Origin: JAMXLJ01 sp036558745
GTDB taxonomy: Bacteria > Actinomycetota > Acidimicrobiia > IMCC26256 > JAMXLJ01
DNA: 64,000 nt
Reading direction: 5' to 3'
Assembly: GCA_036558745.1 (NCBI GenBank)
Contig: DATBEZ010000011.1
Coordinates: 1-64,000 of the forward strand
Positions 8,664-17,982 of the stretch are shown here, one piece after another. The notes below the pieces were generated by a model. The model searched no databases. It saw nothing but the letters and a program-made list of their open reading frames with translations, and was not told the DNA's origin. Within the stretch, counting starts at the first letter, position 1; each line of letters starts with the position of its first letter. The translations under genes were made by a program, and so were the position numbers.

Positions 8664-9677
8664 ATGGACCCCGTCTTCGCGCTCGAGCACATCGCACACC
8701 TGCTCGAGCGCGCTCGCGAGCCTGCGTACCGGGCCATGGCGTTCCGCAAGGCCGCGGACGCGATCCGCGACATGGACCGGGCCGAGCTCGAGGCGCTCGC
8801 GGCGAAGGGCGCGCTGCGCACGCTGCCCAACGTCGGCGAGAAGACCGCGCGCGTCATCGAGGAGGCGTTGCGCGGCGAGACCCCGGCGTACCTGCGCCGT
8901 CTCGAGGTCGACCCCGGTCCGGAGCCCGGCCTCGGCGCGCCGCTGCTCGAGAAGCTGCGCGGCGACCTGCACCTGCACTCCGACTGGTCCGACGGCGGCT
9001 CGTCGATCGAGGCGATGACGCGCACCGCGGCCGCGCTCGGCCACGAGTACGTCGCCCTGACCGACCACTCGCCCCGTCTCAACATCGCCCGCGGCCTCTC
9101 CCCCGAACGTCTCCGGGACCAGCTCGACGTGGTCGACCGGATGAACGAGGAGCTCGCGCCGTTCCGCGTGCTCACGGGCATCGAGGTCGACATCAACGAG
9201 GACGGCACCCTCGACCAGGAGGAGGACCTCCTCGAACGGCTCGACGTCGTCGTCGCCAGCGTGCACTCGAAGCTCCGCATGGACGCGGACGCGATGACGG
9301 AGCGCATGCTGCGCGCGATCGCGAACCCGCACTCCGACATCCTCGGGCACTGCACCGGTCGCATCGTCGTCGGGCGCGGCCGTCCGGAGTCGACGTTCGA
9401 CGCCGACCTCGTGTTCGCGGCGTGCGCCCGGTTCGACACCGCGGTCGAGATCAACTCGCGACCGGAACGGCTCGACCCGCCGAAGCGCTTGCTACGTCGT
9501 GCCCTGGAACTGGGCTGCAAGTTCTCGATCGACACCGATGCGCACGCGACCGGTCAGCTGGAGTGGCAGCACTACGGCGCGGACCGCGCAGCCGAGTGCG
9601 AGGTGCCGGCCGAGTCGATCGTCAACACGTGGCCGGTCGAGCGGCTGCTGGAGTGGACCGCGTCGCACGCGGCCTGA
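8664..9677 (+). CDS. PHP-domain protein with PolX-type helix-hairpin-helix N terminus
   Basis: 337 residues. Residues about 1-90 resemble the helix-hairpin-helix part of family X DNA polymerases (LPNVGEKTARVIEEAL), and residues about 99-330 form a PHP phosphoesterase domain starting GDLHLHSDWSDGGSS, with ALTDHSPR, GIEVDI, VVASVHSK, GHCTGR and SIDTDAHAT as metal-site motifs. The polymerase palm that lies between these parts in bacterial PolX is absent. Probably a metal-dependent phosphoesterase, perhaps acting on DNA ends. The start ATG has no ribosome binding site but TAGCTT lies 8 bases upstream, suggesting a leaderless transcript. Confidence 0.82.
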   Translation: MDPVFALEHIAHLLERAREPAYRAMAFRKAADAIRDMDRAELEALAAKGALRTLPNVGEKTARVIEEALRGETPAYLRRLEVDPGPEPGLGAPLLEKLRGDLHLHSDWSDGGSSIEAMTRTAAALGHEYVALTDHSPRLNIARGLSPERLRDQLDVVDRMNEELAPFRVLTGIEVDINEDGTLDQEEDLLERLDVVVASVHSKLRMDADAMTERMLRAIANPHSDILGHCTGRIVVGRGRPESTFDADLVFAACARFDTAVEINSRPERLDPPKRLLRRALELGCKFSIDTDAHATGQLEWQHYGADRAAECEVPAESIVNTWPVERLLEWTASHAA

Positions 9678-9690
9678 GGTCGACGCCCGG

Positions 9691-10209
9691 TCAGGCGAGC
9701 GCGGCGAGGACCCGGTCGATGTCGGCGCGGTGGTGCACACCTTCGTGGACGGTGTGGCGCCCCACCCAGGCCGCGCTTCGTAGCTGCTGCGTCGGCCAGT
9801 TGTAGACACCCGTCCGTGCGAGCTGGGCCGCGCTCAAGCCCGCGAACAGCTCGGCGAGCCGGTCCGCCGCGTCGGTGAGCTGCGTCGCGACCTGCACCGG
9901 GTCCTGGCTGTTGTAGCGCTCACGGGTGACCAGCTCTTCGCGGCCCATGGGCGTGAAGGTGGGCTCGTGCTCCCGGAGCATCAGCTCGACGCGCTCGCGC
10001 TGCACGTGGAGGATGTCACGCACATGGCACGCGTATTCGAGGGCCGACCACGTCTCCGGGAGCGGGTGCGCGCGCAGGCGCCCGGCCGGCTCGTGCGCGA
10101 GCACGGCCGCGAAGCTCGGTCCGAGAGCGCGGAGCCTCGGCGCGATGTCAGGTGTGCCGACGTCGTCGTAGACGTAGCCGCACTCGTCGCAGCGCGCGCC
10201 GTCGGTCAC
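9691..10209 (-). CDS. DinB-like protein with N-terminal Cys pair
   Basis: 172 residues. The four-helix DinB fold is indicated by ALEYACHVRDILHVQ and the C-terminal HTVHEGVHHRADID, which supply the metal-binding His residues. An N-terminal CDECGY knuckle may bind zinc. The GTG at 10209 is preferred over an upstream start because it overlaps the stop of the glucosidase gene as GTGA. Family members include thiol transferases and proteins of unknown function; the substrate here is unknown. Cotranscribed with the GH13 gene. Confidence 0.78.
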   Translation of the reverse strand: MTDGARCDECGYVYDDVGTPDIAPRLRALGPSFAAVLAHEPAGRLRAHPLPETWSALEYACHVRDILHVQRERVELMLREHEPTFTPMGREELVTRERYNSQDPVQVATQLTDAADRLAELFAGLSAAQLARTGVYNWPTQQLRSAAWVGRHTVHEGVHHRADIDRVLAALA

Positions 10210-11813
10210 GACCGCTCGTGGGCGTCGAGCCACACGACGACGCCGTCGTTGCGCGGGAGCACGAGCACGCCGTCGACGCGCTCGTTGTCGCGCGCGCGGT
10301 CGGTCCCGATGCGGATGGTTCCAGCGACGTCGTTGACCGTCGCCTCCGCGTCACCAAGGTTCACCGCGACGAGCACCCGCTCACCACGGCGCCACGCCCA
10401 CACGCCGTCGGGAGCGCGCTCGACCGGCACGCTGCCGCCGCGACGCAGGTCGGGGATCGCGTCACGCAGCGAGATCAGGTCGCGTGCGAGCGAGAGGGTG
10501 GACGACGGGTCGTGTCGTTGCGCGGCGACGTTGCACGCGGCCACGTCGCCGTAGGGAAGCCACGGCTCGACGCCCGGCGCGCTGAAGCCCGCGCCCGGCT
10601 CGCCCGTCCACGGCATCGGCGTGCGCTCGGCGTCGCGCCCGAACTGCGGCGCCAGACGGATCCCGATCGGGTCGAGGACGCGCTCGACCGGGATGTCGGT
10701 GTCGGGCATGCCGAGCTCGTCCCCGTAGTAGAGGAACACGCTCCCGCGCATCGTCAGCAGGATCATGAGCGCGCACCGGGTCGCGTCGCGGTCGTCGCCG
10801 GCCCACCGGGTGGGGAACCGGTGGTTGTCGTGGTTGCCGCCGGTCCAGACCGGCCACGCGTCGGCGGGCAGCGCGGCCATGGTCGACGTGACGACCTTGC
10901 GGAGGGCCTCCGCCTCGAGCGGCGAGTGGATCAGGAGGAAGTTGAACGCGAGGTTCAGCTCGTCGTCGTTCCCGTAGAACGACGCGAGCTCGTCGTAGTC
11001 GAAGACGTGCGTCTCACCGACAAGCATCCGGGGCGGGTCGTACGAGTCCGCGATCGCCCGCCACCGGCGCAGCACGTCGTGCACCTCGGGTTGGGACGAG
11101 TTGTAGAGGTGACGCTGACCCATGAGCTGGACGAACCAGTGGTCGTGGTCGGTCGCGGGCGGGTTGTCGCGCAGGAGGCGGTCCTTCACGATCATGTGCA
11201 CCACGTCGATGCGGAACCCGGCGACGCCACGGTCGAACCAGAAGCGGAGGATGCGGTCGAACTCGTCGCGCACCTCGTCGCTCCACCAGTTGAGGTCGGG
11301 CTGCTCGGGCAGGAAGTTGTGCAGGTAGTACTGACCGGTCGTGTCGTCGAAGGTCCACGCCGGACCGCCGAAGCTGCTCGTCCAGTTGTTGGGCGGCGAG
11401 CCGTCGGGCTTCGGGTCCGCCCAGACGTACCAGTCGCGCTTGGGGTTCTCGCGTGACGCACGCGACTCGAGGAACCACGGATGCCGGTCGCTCGTGTGGT
11501 TCGGGACGAGGTCGAGGATGATCCGGATGTCGCGCTCGGCCGCACACGCGATGAGCGCGTCGAGCTCGGCGAGCGTGCCGAGCACCGGTTGCACGTCGGT
11601 GTAGTCGGCGACGTCGTAGCCCCAGTCGGCGTCGGGTGAGACGGTGACGGGGCTCAACCAGACGCCGCGGATGCCGAGCCAGGCCAGGTGGTCGAGGTGC
11701 GCGGTGATGCCGGCCAGATCGCCGATCCCGTCGCCGTTCGAGTCCGCGTACGACCGCGGGTAGATCTGGTACAGCACGCCTTCGCGCCACCACGCACGCG
11801 GATCCTCGGGCAT
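10206..11813 (-). CDS. GH13 alpha-glucosidase / oligo-1,6-glucosidase
   Basis: 535 residues, normal for GH13 exo-glucosidases. The (beta/alpha)8 barrel starts at GVLYQIYPRSYADSNGDG; DLVPNHTSD at 101-109, nucleophile Asp203 in GFRIDVVH, acid/base Glu267 in VGETHVF and Asp329 in GGNHDNHRF are all present. No signal peptide is visible, so it should act in the cytoplasm on malto- or isomalto-oligosaccharides or trehalose-type sugars. TACGCT lies 8 bases before the ATG with no ribosome binding site. The stop overlaps the DinB start. Confidence 0.93.
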   Translation of the reverse strand: MPEDPRAWWREGVLYQIYPRSYADSNGDGIGDLAGITAHLDHLAWLGIRGVWLSPVTVSPDADWGYDVADYTDVQPVLGTLAELDALIACAAERDIRIILDLVPNHTSDRHPWFLESRASRENPKRDWYVWADPKPDGSPPNNWTSSFGGPAWTFDDTTGQYYLHNFLPEQPDLNWWSDEVRDEFDRILRFWFDRGVAGFRIDVVHMIVKDRLLRDNPPATDHDHWFVQLMGQRHLYNSSQPEVHDVLRRWRAIADSYDPPRMLVGETHVFDYDELASFYGNDDELNLAFNFLLIHSPLEAEALRKVVTSTMAALPADAWPVWTGGNHDNHRFPTRWAGDDRDATRCALMILLTMRGSVFLYYGDELGMPDTDIPVERVLDPIGIRLAPQFGRDAERTPMPWTGEPGAGFSAPGVEPWLPYGDVAACNVAAQRHDPSSTLSLARDLISLRDAIPDLRRGGSVPVERAPDGVWAWRRGERVLVAVNLGDAEATVNDVAGTIRIGTDRARDNERVDGVLVLPRNDGVVVWLDAHERS

Positions 11814-11840
11814 GGCCCGTGAGCGTACCCACGCCTCGCG

Positions 11841-14800
11841 TCAGACGGCGTGGGGTTCGGGGGCGGACGCGGCCCACATCGCCGCGTACCGACCCTCGTG
11901 GCGCAGCAACTCGTCGTGCGTGCCCTGCTCGACGGCCCGACCGTCGTCGATCACGACGATCCGGTCGGCGCTGCGCGCGGTCTGGAGGCGGTGCGCGATC
12001 AGCAACGTCGTGCGGCCCTGCGCCGCGATGCCCATCGCCGCGGTCACCGCGGCCTCGGTCGCGAGGTCGAGGTTCGAGGTGGCCTCGTCGAGCAGCAGGA
12101 TCGCGGGATCGACGAGACGGGCGCGGGCCAGAGCGATGAGCTGTCGCTGGCCGGCCGACAGCGACCGGCCGCGCTCGCTGACGTGTTGCAGGTAGCCGTT
12201 GGGAAGCGCGGCCACGAACGCGTGCGCGCCGACCGCGCGCGCCGCGGCCTCCACGTCGGCGTCGGTCGCCTCCCGGCGCCCGTACGCGATGTTGTCGCGG
12301 ATGGTCCCGGAGAACAGGAACGGCTCCTGCGGGACGATGCCGAGCTGCGCGTGGTACGCGGCGGGGTCGTAGCGGTCGACCGGCACCCCGTCGACGAGCA
12401 CGCGACCGTCGGACGGATCGTAGAAGCGGGCGACGAGCTTCACGATCGTGGACTTGCCCGCGCCGGTCTCACCGACGAGCGCGACCGACTCGCCCGGAGT
12501 CACGCGCAGGTCGAGGTCGCGCAGCGCGTCGTCGACCGTCGTCGGATAGCGGAACCGGACGTGGTCGAAGTGGATCTCGCCGCGCAACCGTCCGGGCACG
12601 ACGGGGTCGGCGGGCGGCGGGAGCGACGTCGGTGTGTCGAGCAGCTCGCCGATGCGGCCCATCGAGACGCGCGCCTGCTGGTAGGAGTCGAACACCTGCG
12701 AGAGCTGCTGGATGGGCGTGAAGAAGAGGTCCAGATACAGCAGGAACGTGATGACCTCCGCGCCGGAACGGGCACCGGCGGGCAGGAGCGCGGCACCGGC
12801 GCCGAGCACGAGCGCCGCGGTGAGCTCGGAGAGCATCTCCACGAACGGGAAGTAGGTCGCGACGAGCTGTTGGGCGCGGAGGCGCGCGTCGAGGTACCCC
12901 CGCGCGACCTCCTCGAACTCGCGGGAGCTGCGACCCTCCTGCGAGAACGCCTGCGAGACGCGCACGCCGGAGAGCCCTTCCTGCAAGTTGGCGTTCACCG
13001 CGGCGATACGGTCGCGCGCCTTGTCGTAGGCGCGACCCGACGCGCGCCGGAACCACAGCGTCGCGATGACGAGTGGCGGCAGGGCGATCGCGGTGACGCC
13101 GGCGAGCTGCGGGTTCATGATCGCCAGCGCGACACCGACGCCGACGAACGACACGATGTTCACGAGTGCGTTGACGAGGCCGTTCTGGAGCAGCTGTGAC
13201 AGCGCGTCGACGTCGGTCGTCATGCGGGTCATGATCCGGCCCGCCATCTCGTGCTCGTAGTAGTCGATGCCGAGCCGCTGGAGCTGGGCGAAGATCTTCA
13301 CCCGCAGCGCGAACAGCAACCGCTCGGCCGTCTTGCCCGTGACCACGGTCTCGGCCCACATGTCGAGCCAGTCGAGCAGCGTGACGACCAGGAACGCTCC
13401 GGACGCGGCCATGAGCGCGGCCGTGGAGCCCGTCGCGACGCCACGGTCGAGACCGAGCTTCACCAACGCGGGACCGAGCAGCGTCGCGATGCCGTCGAGC
13501 GCAACGAGCAACACGCCGAACAACAGCGCGGCGCGGTACGGCCGCAGGAAGCGGCGGAGCACGAAGCGTTCACCGGTGCGGGTCTCGCCGGAGACGTCGA
13601 CGCCGGGATCGTCGTTCGTCGGCGGGAGCGCGTCCACCTGGGCCAGCAGCTCGGGCGTGGGCGCGAGGGCCATCGCCGCGCCGCCCCCGCCGAAGCCGCC
13701 ACCGCCCCCGCCACCGCCACCGAAGGCCAGCGGACGCGCGGGGGTCGCGGGCGCGGAGGCGAGCCGCGCGTCCTCCTCTTCACGCACCTGCCACGCCGAG
13801 GCGGTGATGGCGTCGTCGCCCAGCATCTCCAGCGCGTCGGGCTCGGGCAGCTCGTCGTCGGCGTCGACGCCCTCCGCGTCTTCTCCGGGACCGGACAGCA
13901 GCTTGCGGAACAGGCTGCAGCGCTCCCACAACTCGTCCTGCGGACCGCTGTCGACGACGCGCCCGTCCTCGACCACGACGATGCGGTCGGCGAGGTTCAA
14001 CGTCGAGCGGCGGTGCGCGATGAGGATCGTCGTGTGCCCGGCGAGGAGGCGAGAGAGCGTCGCGTGGATCTCCTCCTCGACCCGCGCGTCGACTGCCGAC
14101 GTCGCGTCGTCGAGCAGGAGGATCTCGGGCCGGCTCAACAACGCACGGGCGAGCGCGACGCGCTGACGCTGGCCACCCGAGAGCGTGAGACCCTGCTCGC
14201 CGACGACGGTGTCGTAGCCGTCGGGAAGCCGCGGGATGAACGCGTGGGCCTCCGCGGCGCGCGCCGCCGCGACGATGTCGTCGTCGGTCGCCTCGGGACG
14301 GCCGAATGCGATGTTGGCTCGCACGGTGTCGGAGAAGAGGAAGCTGTCCTCGAAGACAACGCCGATGTGGCGGCGCAATGACGCGAGCGTGACGTCTCGG
14401 ATGTCGGTGCCGCCGATACTGACCGAGCCGCCCTGCACGTCGTAGAAGCGCGGCAGCAGCAACGCGACCGTGGACTTGCCCGAACCCGACGCGCCGACCA
14501 GCGCCACCGTCTCGCCCGGCTGGACCCGCAGGCTGAAGTCGCGCAGGACGGGTTCGCTGCGCAGATAGCCGAACGACACGCCGTCGAAGGCGATCTCGCC
14601 GCGCCCGGTCGTGAGCTCCGTCGCGTCGTCGCGTTCGGTGACCACCGGGTTGGAGTCGAGCAGGTCGAAGATGCGCTCGGCACCCGCGCGCGCGAGCTGG
14701 CCGACGGTGAGGATCCCGGCGAGCATCCGGACGGGTGACACCAGGTTCGAGACGTACGCCATGAACGCGTAGAAGGTGCCGATGCTGATGCGGCCCTCCA

Positions 14801-15635
14801 ACGCGAGCCAGCCGCCCAGCGCGAGGACGGCCACCTGGGCGAGCGCGGGGATCGTCTGCAACGCGGGCTGCAACCGGGCCTGAGTGCGCACGAGCCGGGT
14901 GCGCGAGCCGTAGAGGCGTCGCGCGTCGGCCACGAGGCGATCGAGCTCCTGCTGCTCCTGCCCGAAGCCCTTCACGACGCGCACGCCGGTGACCGACTCC
15001 TCCACCACGGTCGCGACCTCGCCCGCCTTCTGCTGCGCGTCCCAGCTCGCGGGGAAGATCGACGTGCGCAGCTTGATCGCGGTGAAGAGCAGGAGCGGAG
15101 AGACGACGAGCATGATCAGCGTCAGCAACGGCGAGAGCCACAGCATCAGCACGATCGACACGACGAACATGACGATGTTGCCGATGCCGATGGGCAGGAA
15201 CGCGAGCAGGCCCTGGATCAGCGCGACGTCGGAGCTCGCGCGGCTGACCAGCTGACCCGTCTGCAGCTCGTCGTGGCGCGCGAAGTCGAGCCGTTGGAGC
15301 TGGCGGAAGATGTCGGTCCGAAGGTCGTGCTGGACGTCGAGGCTGACTCGACCGCCCCAATAGCGTCGCGCGTACGCGGCGAAGAAGCGGGTGATGCCGA
15401 AGAGCACGAGCACCACGAGCCAGCCCGTCACCTCGCCGTGGTGGGCGACAATCCCGTTGTCGACGACCGTGCGCTCGACGAGCGGACTGAACGCAGCGAT
15501 CGTGGTTCCGACGACCGCGGCGGTGAACGCGATGCCGACGCTGCGGCGATGCGGCCGCAGGTACGTCCCCATGCGCCGAATCCAGCCGCGTCGCACCTCG
15601 GGAGCAGAGTCGGCCGCTTCCGGAGGGGCGATCAT
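11841..15635 (-). CDS. Fused two-half ABC exporter (TMD-NBD-TMD-NBD)
   Basis: 1264 residues, both halves of a type IV ABC exporter in one chain. The first half (to about 610) has membrane domain and NBD1 with Walker A GASGSGKST, signature LSGGQ, but Walker B ILLLDDATS (Asp for the catalytic Glu) and Q-loop VVFEDSFLF (Glu for Gln). A linker near residues 630-655 has a run of nine glycines. The second half has NBD2 with Walker A GETGAGKST, Q-loop VPQEPFLF, signature LSAGQ and canonical ILLLDEATS. So one ATP site is degenerate, as in heterodimeric exporters. It probably exports a drug or lipid. TACTAT lies 9 bases before the ATG. Confidence 0.93.
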   Translation of the reverse strand: MIAPPEAADSAPEVRRGWIRRMGTYLRPHRRSVGIAFTAAVVGTTIAAFSPLVERTVVDNGIVAHHGEVTGWLVVLVLFGITRFFAAYARRYWGGRVSLDVQHDLRTDIFRQLQRLDFARHDELQTGQLVSRASSDVALIQGLLAFLPIGIGNIVMFVVSIVLMLWLSPLLTLIMLVVSPLLLFTAIKLRTSIFPASWDAQQKAGEVATVVEESVTGVRVVKGFGQEQQELDRLVADARRLYGSRTRLVRTQARLQPALQTIPALAQVAVLALGGWLALEGRISIGTFYAFMAYVSNLVSPVRMLAGILTVGQLARAGAERIFDLLDSNPVVTERDDATELTTGRGEIAFDGVSFGYLRSEPVLRDFSLRVQPGETVALVGASGSGKSTVALLLPRFYDVQGGSVSIGGTDIRDVTLASLRRHIGVVFEDSFLFSDTVRANIAFGRPEATDDDIVAAARAAEAHAFIPRLPDGYDTVVGEQGLTLSGGQRQRVALARALLSRPEILLLDDATSAVDARVEEEIHATLSRLLAGHTTILIAHRRSTLNLADRIVVVEDGRVVDSGPQDELWERCSLFRKLLSGPGEDAEGVDADDELPEPDALEMLGDDAITASAWQVREEEDARLASAPATPARPLAFGGGGGGGGGFGGGGAAMALAPTPELLAQVDALPPTNDDPGVDVSGETRTGERFVLRRFLRPYRAALLFGVLLVALDGIATLLGPALVKLGLDRGVATGSTAALMAASGAFLVVTLLDWLDMWAETVVTGKTAERLLFALRVKIFAQLQRLGIDYYEHEMAGRIMTRMTTDVDALSQLLQNGLVNALVNIVSFVGVGVALAIMNPQLAGVTAIALPPLVIATLWFRRASGRAYDKARDRIAAVNANLQEGLSGVRVSQAFSQEGRSSREFEEVARGYLDARLRAQQLVATYFPFVEMLSELTAALVLGAGAALLPAGARSGAEVITFLLYLDLFFTPIQQLSQVFDSYQQARVSMGRIGELLDTPTSLPPPADPVVPGRLRGEIHFDHVRFRYPTTVDDALRDLDLRVTPGESVALVGETGAGKSTIVKLVARFYDPSDGRVLVDGVPVDRYDPAAYHAQLGIVPQEPFLFSGTIRDNIAYGRREATDADVEAAARAVGAHAFVAALPNGYLQHVSERGRSLSAGQRQLIALARARLVDPAILLLDEATSNLDLATEAAVTAAMGIAAQGRTTLLIAHRLQTARSADRIVVIDDGRAVEQGTHDELLRHEGRYAAMWAASAPEPHAV

Positions 15636-15678
15636 CGTCGAGCGATAGTACCGCGGCGTCTCGCCGCGCTGACCGGCC

Positions 15679-16167
15679 TCACGCGCGCACGATCGCGTGC
15701 GCGGCGATCGCTCCGGCGCGTAGTTCCAAGAGCCCGAACGTGTGGTGCGGCTGGCGGCGACGCTGCGTCGGTGATCCCGGGTTGAACAGCAGCTGCCCGC
15801 CGATGCCGGCCTGCGCGCACGGCTCGTGTGTGTGGCCGAACATCACGACTGCGGCGTCGGGGAAGCGACGGTTCAGGCGCGCCTCCCGTCCGGCTCGCGG
15901 ACCCGGGTCGTGCACGAGGCCGATGCGCACGCCTTCGAGCTCCACGAGCAACGTCTCGGGCAGCACCCCGACGAGGTCGTGGTCGTTGTTGCCGAGCACG
16001 GCGTGGACGGGCGCGAAGCCGGAGAGCTCGTCGAGCAGGTCGCGATCGAGCACGTCACCGGCGTGGAGGACCGCTCCGACCCCGTCCAGGGCCTCGTAGA
16101 CGGGATCCGGCAGCCTGCGGTTTCCCCCTCGGCGGAGGTGGGTATCGGCGAGCGCCATCACCCGCAT
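15679..16167 (-). CDS. Metallophosphoesterase, YfcE/MJ0936 type
   Basis: 162 residues. The calcineurin-like metal site is complete: ALADTHLR, HAGDVLD, GNNDHDL and MFGHTHEP, ending with FNPGS as in the YfcE family. The start is the ATG at 16167 giving MRVMALADTH; the frame is open further upstream, but that stretch is the leader of the divergent Rpf-like gene. It would hydrolyse phosphodiesters or small phosphate esters with two metal ions. No neighbouring gene suggests the substrate. Confidence 0.88.
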   Translation of the reverse strand: MRVMALADTHLRRGGNRRLPDPVYEALDGVGAVLHAGDVLDRDLLDELSGFAPVHAVLGNNDHDLVGVLPETLLVELEGVRIGLVHDPGPRAGREARLNRRFPDAAVVMFGHTHEPCAQAGIGGQLLFNPGSPTQRRRQPHHTFGLLELRAGAIAAHAIVRA

Positions 16168-16314
16168 GGGTCCACCGCGCGCCGCCGGCCGTGCGTTCGG
16201 GCGCGATCCACGGGGCGGCTTCCCGGGCCCCGCTCGAGGCCGGTCCGGTACCCAGTCACACCGGTGCCCGATGGGCGGTCGGTCGCCGGTCTGGATACGG
16301 AGGAACCCCTGCAA

Positions 16315-17079
16315 ATGCAGCGATTCGCGTCCTCGCGCCTACGACACACCTCGTCCTCACGACCTCTCGCGCACCGTCATGCAGAGGTTCAGGTTGACAC
16401 ACCGGACCACGTATCGCGGCCCGGCGGCCACACACTCGGCGCCCGTTCCAAACGCCGGGCCGACCGGCGCGCCCGCGAGCGACGACGCGTGACGATCGTC
16501 ACCTCGGCGTGCGTGCTCGCGGTCATCGCGTCGGTGATCTTCGCGGTCAGAGCGAACGACGCCGACGCGACGAACACGCTCGGCCCGAGCCACGCGCGTC
16601 TGCTCGCCGACGTCGCGCTCGCGCACGCGCTCGTTCCTGTCGCGACACCCGACGGCGTCGCGCGCGACCCGCAGGGACGCGCGATGTCGACGCGTTACGC
16701 GCTCGCGACTCGGCGGGCGCAATTGGTGGAGCAGGAAGCCGCGCGACGGCATGACGCCGAAGCGCGCGTCGCGACGTGGATTGCCGCCGCGGCCGCGCAG
16801 GCCGCGCAGGTCCGTCAGGTCAACGACGCGGTGTGGGACCGCCTGGCCCAGTGCGAGACCGGAGGCAACTGGGGCCTGCACGGCGCGCGGTTCTCCGGCG
16901 GCCTCGGGATCTTCAACGGCACGTGGGACGCGTTCGGTGGACGCGAGTTCGCATCGAACGCGGGGAGTGCCACACGCGACCAGCAGATCGCCGTCGCCGA
17001 GCGGATCCGGGCCCGGTTCGGCTACACCGGTTGGGGGTGCGCGCCGCACGTCGGTCTCGGTCGCACGACGATGAACTGA
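16315..17079 (+). CDS. Rpf-like (resuscitation-promoting factor) transglycosylase domain protein
   Basis: 254 residues. A basic N terminus, a membrane anchor or signal at about 60-78 (VTIVTSACVLAVIASVIFAV), a helical linker and a C-terminal Rpf-like lysozyme domain from about 172: VWDRLAQCETGGNW holds the catalytic Glu181, followed by FSGGLGIFNGTWDAFGG and a second Cys at GWGCAP, likely disulfide-bonded to Cys180. It should cleave peptidoglycan outside the membrane. The ATG at 16315 has GGAGG upstream; a start near residue 59 is possible. The leader does not show a riboswitch I can recognise. Confidence 0.85.
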   Translation: MQRFASSRLRHTSSSRPLAHRHAEVQVDTPDHVSRPGGHTLGARSKRRADRRARERRRVTIVTSACVLAVIASVIFAVRANDADATNTLGPSHARLLADVALAHALVPVATPDGVARDPQGRAMSTRYALATRRAQLVEQEAARRHDAEARVATWIAAAAAQAAQVRQVNDAVWDRLAQCETGGNWGLHGARFSGGLGIFNGTWDAFGGREFASNAGSATRDQQIAVAERIRARFGYTGWGCAPHVGLGRTTMN

Positions 17080-17088
17080 TCGAACCGG

Positions 17089-17982
17089 TCAACCCGGACG
17101 CGCGGCGGTGAGCACGTCGGGCCAGATCGTGTGGAGCACCAGATGACCGGCGTCGGGAACCTCGACCAAGGCCGCCGCAGGCAGCCACCGGGAGAGGGCA
17201 CGCGCCATGTCGATGCGGACGTCGGCGTCGTCGCGGCCGTGCCAGACCGTGATCGGAGCCCGGATCGCGTGGGGGTCGACGGGCCACCGCTCCACCATCG
17301 TCGCAGCGTCAGCGGCCCATCCGGCCGCGCCCTGCCGCAGCGACTCCACCACGTCGTGCTCGAGCATCCCGCGCACGCGGTCGTCGTCGAGCACGCGCGC
17401 ATCAGCAGCGCACGACGCGCCGAGCTCGTCGACCGCCTCCTGCGGTTGGTTCAGCCGTTGTCGTGCGACGCGGCGGAGCGCGAGAGCCGCGATCGCAACG
17501 CGCGCACGGGTCGCCGCCGGCACCGCGCGCAGGAAGCGGACCTGGAGCGCACGGTCCTCCGGTAGGGCACGCTCGTCGCCCGAGGTGTCGAGCGGACCGA
17601 GCGGCGACACCAGCGCGACCGACGTCACCCGATCCGCGTGGCCCGCCGCGGTCGCCAGCGCGTAGAGGGCGCCCCCCGAGTAGGCCGCGAGCCCGAAGTG
17701 CTCCGCGCCGACCGCGTTCGCGACCTCGACGACGTCGTCGACGCACTGCAGCACGCGCCGCCCCGGCTGCGGTGCGGAACCGCCGTACCCGGGACGGTCG
17801 AGGGTCACGAGCTGCACGCCGGAGTCCGCAAGGAGATCGTCGTCGTGGGGCGCGAGCACCCGGCTGCCGGGCGTTCCGTGGAGGAACAGCACCGGCGCGC
17901 CGGTGCCGTGGAGCCGCGCCGTGACCCTGCGACCGCCGGCGACCTCGACGACGAGCTCGTCCACGCCGGAGCGTGCCCTCAC
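17089..17982 (-). CDS. Alpha/beta hydrolase
   Basis: 297 residues. The oxyanion loop LFLHGTPGSR, strand VTLDRPGYGGSA, nucleophile elbow LAAYSGGALYAL, acid near HGRDDADV and the C-terminal GHLVLHT are in the right order for an alpha/beta hydrolase. The elbow reads A-Y-S-G-G, so the first Gly of the usual GxSxG is Ala. The substrate is unknown. Its GTG start overlaps the stop of the PhyH gene as GTGA, so the two are cotranscribed. Confidence 0.87.
   Translation of the reverse strand: MRARSGVDELVVEVAGGRRVTARLHGTGAPVLFLHGTPGSRVLAPHDDDLLADSGVQLVTLDRPGYGGSAPQPGRRVLQCVDDVVEVANAVGAEHFGLAAYSGGALYALATAAGHADRVTSVALVSPLGPLDTSGDERALPEDRALQVRFLRAVPAATRARVAIAALALRRVARQRLNQPQEAVDELGASCAADARVLDDDRVRGMLEHDVVESLRQGAAGWAADAATMVERWPVDPHAIRAPITVWHGRDDADVRIDMARALSRWLPAAALVEVPDAGHLVLHTIWPDVLTAARPG

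Noticed and set aside
15826..16314. In-frame upstream extension of the Rpf-like gene by 163 codons.
   Set aside because: It runs opposite the metallophosphoesterase gene and has no family similarity; ATG 16315 has a good ribosome binding site.
16168..16314. c-di-AMP (ydaO-type) riboswitch before the Rpf-like gene.
   Set aside because: Rpf genes in actinobacteria often have one, so I looked, but the conserved segments of that class are not recognisable here.
16379..16492. Second MQRF-starting open frame beside the Rpf-like start.
   Set aside because: It repeats the ATGCAG start context by chance but is in another frame and stops after 37 codons without a secretion or enzyme motif.
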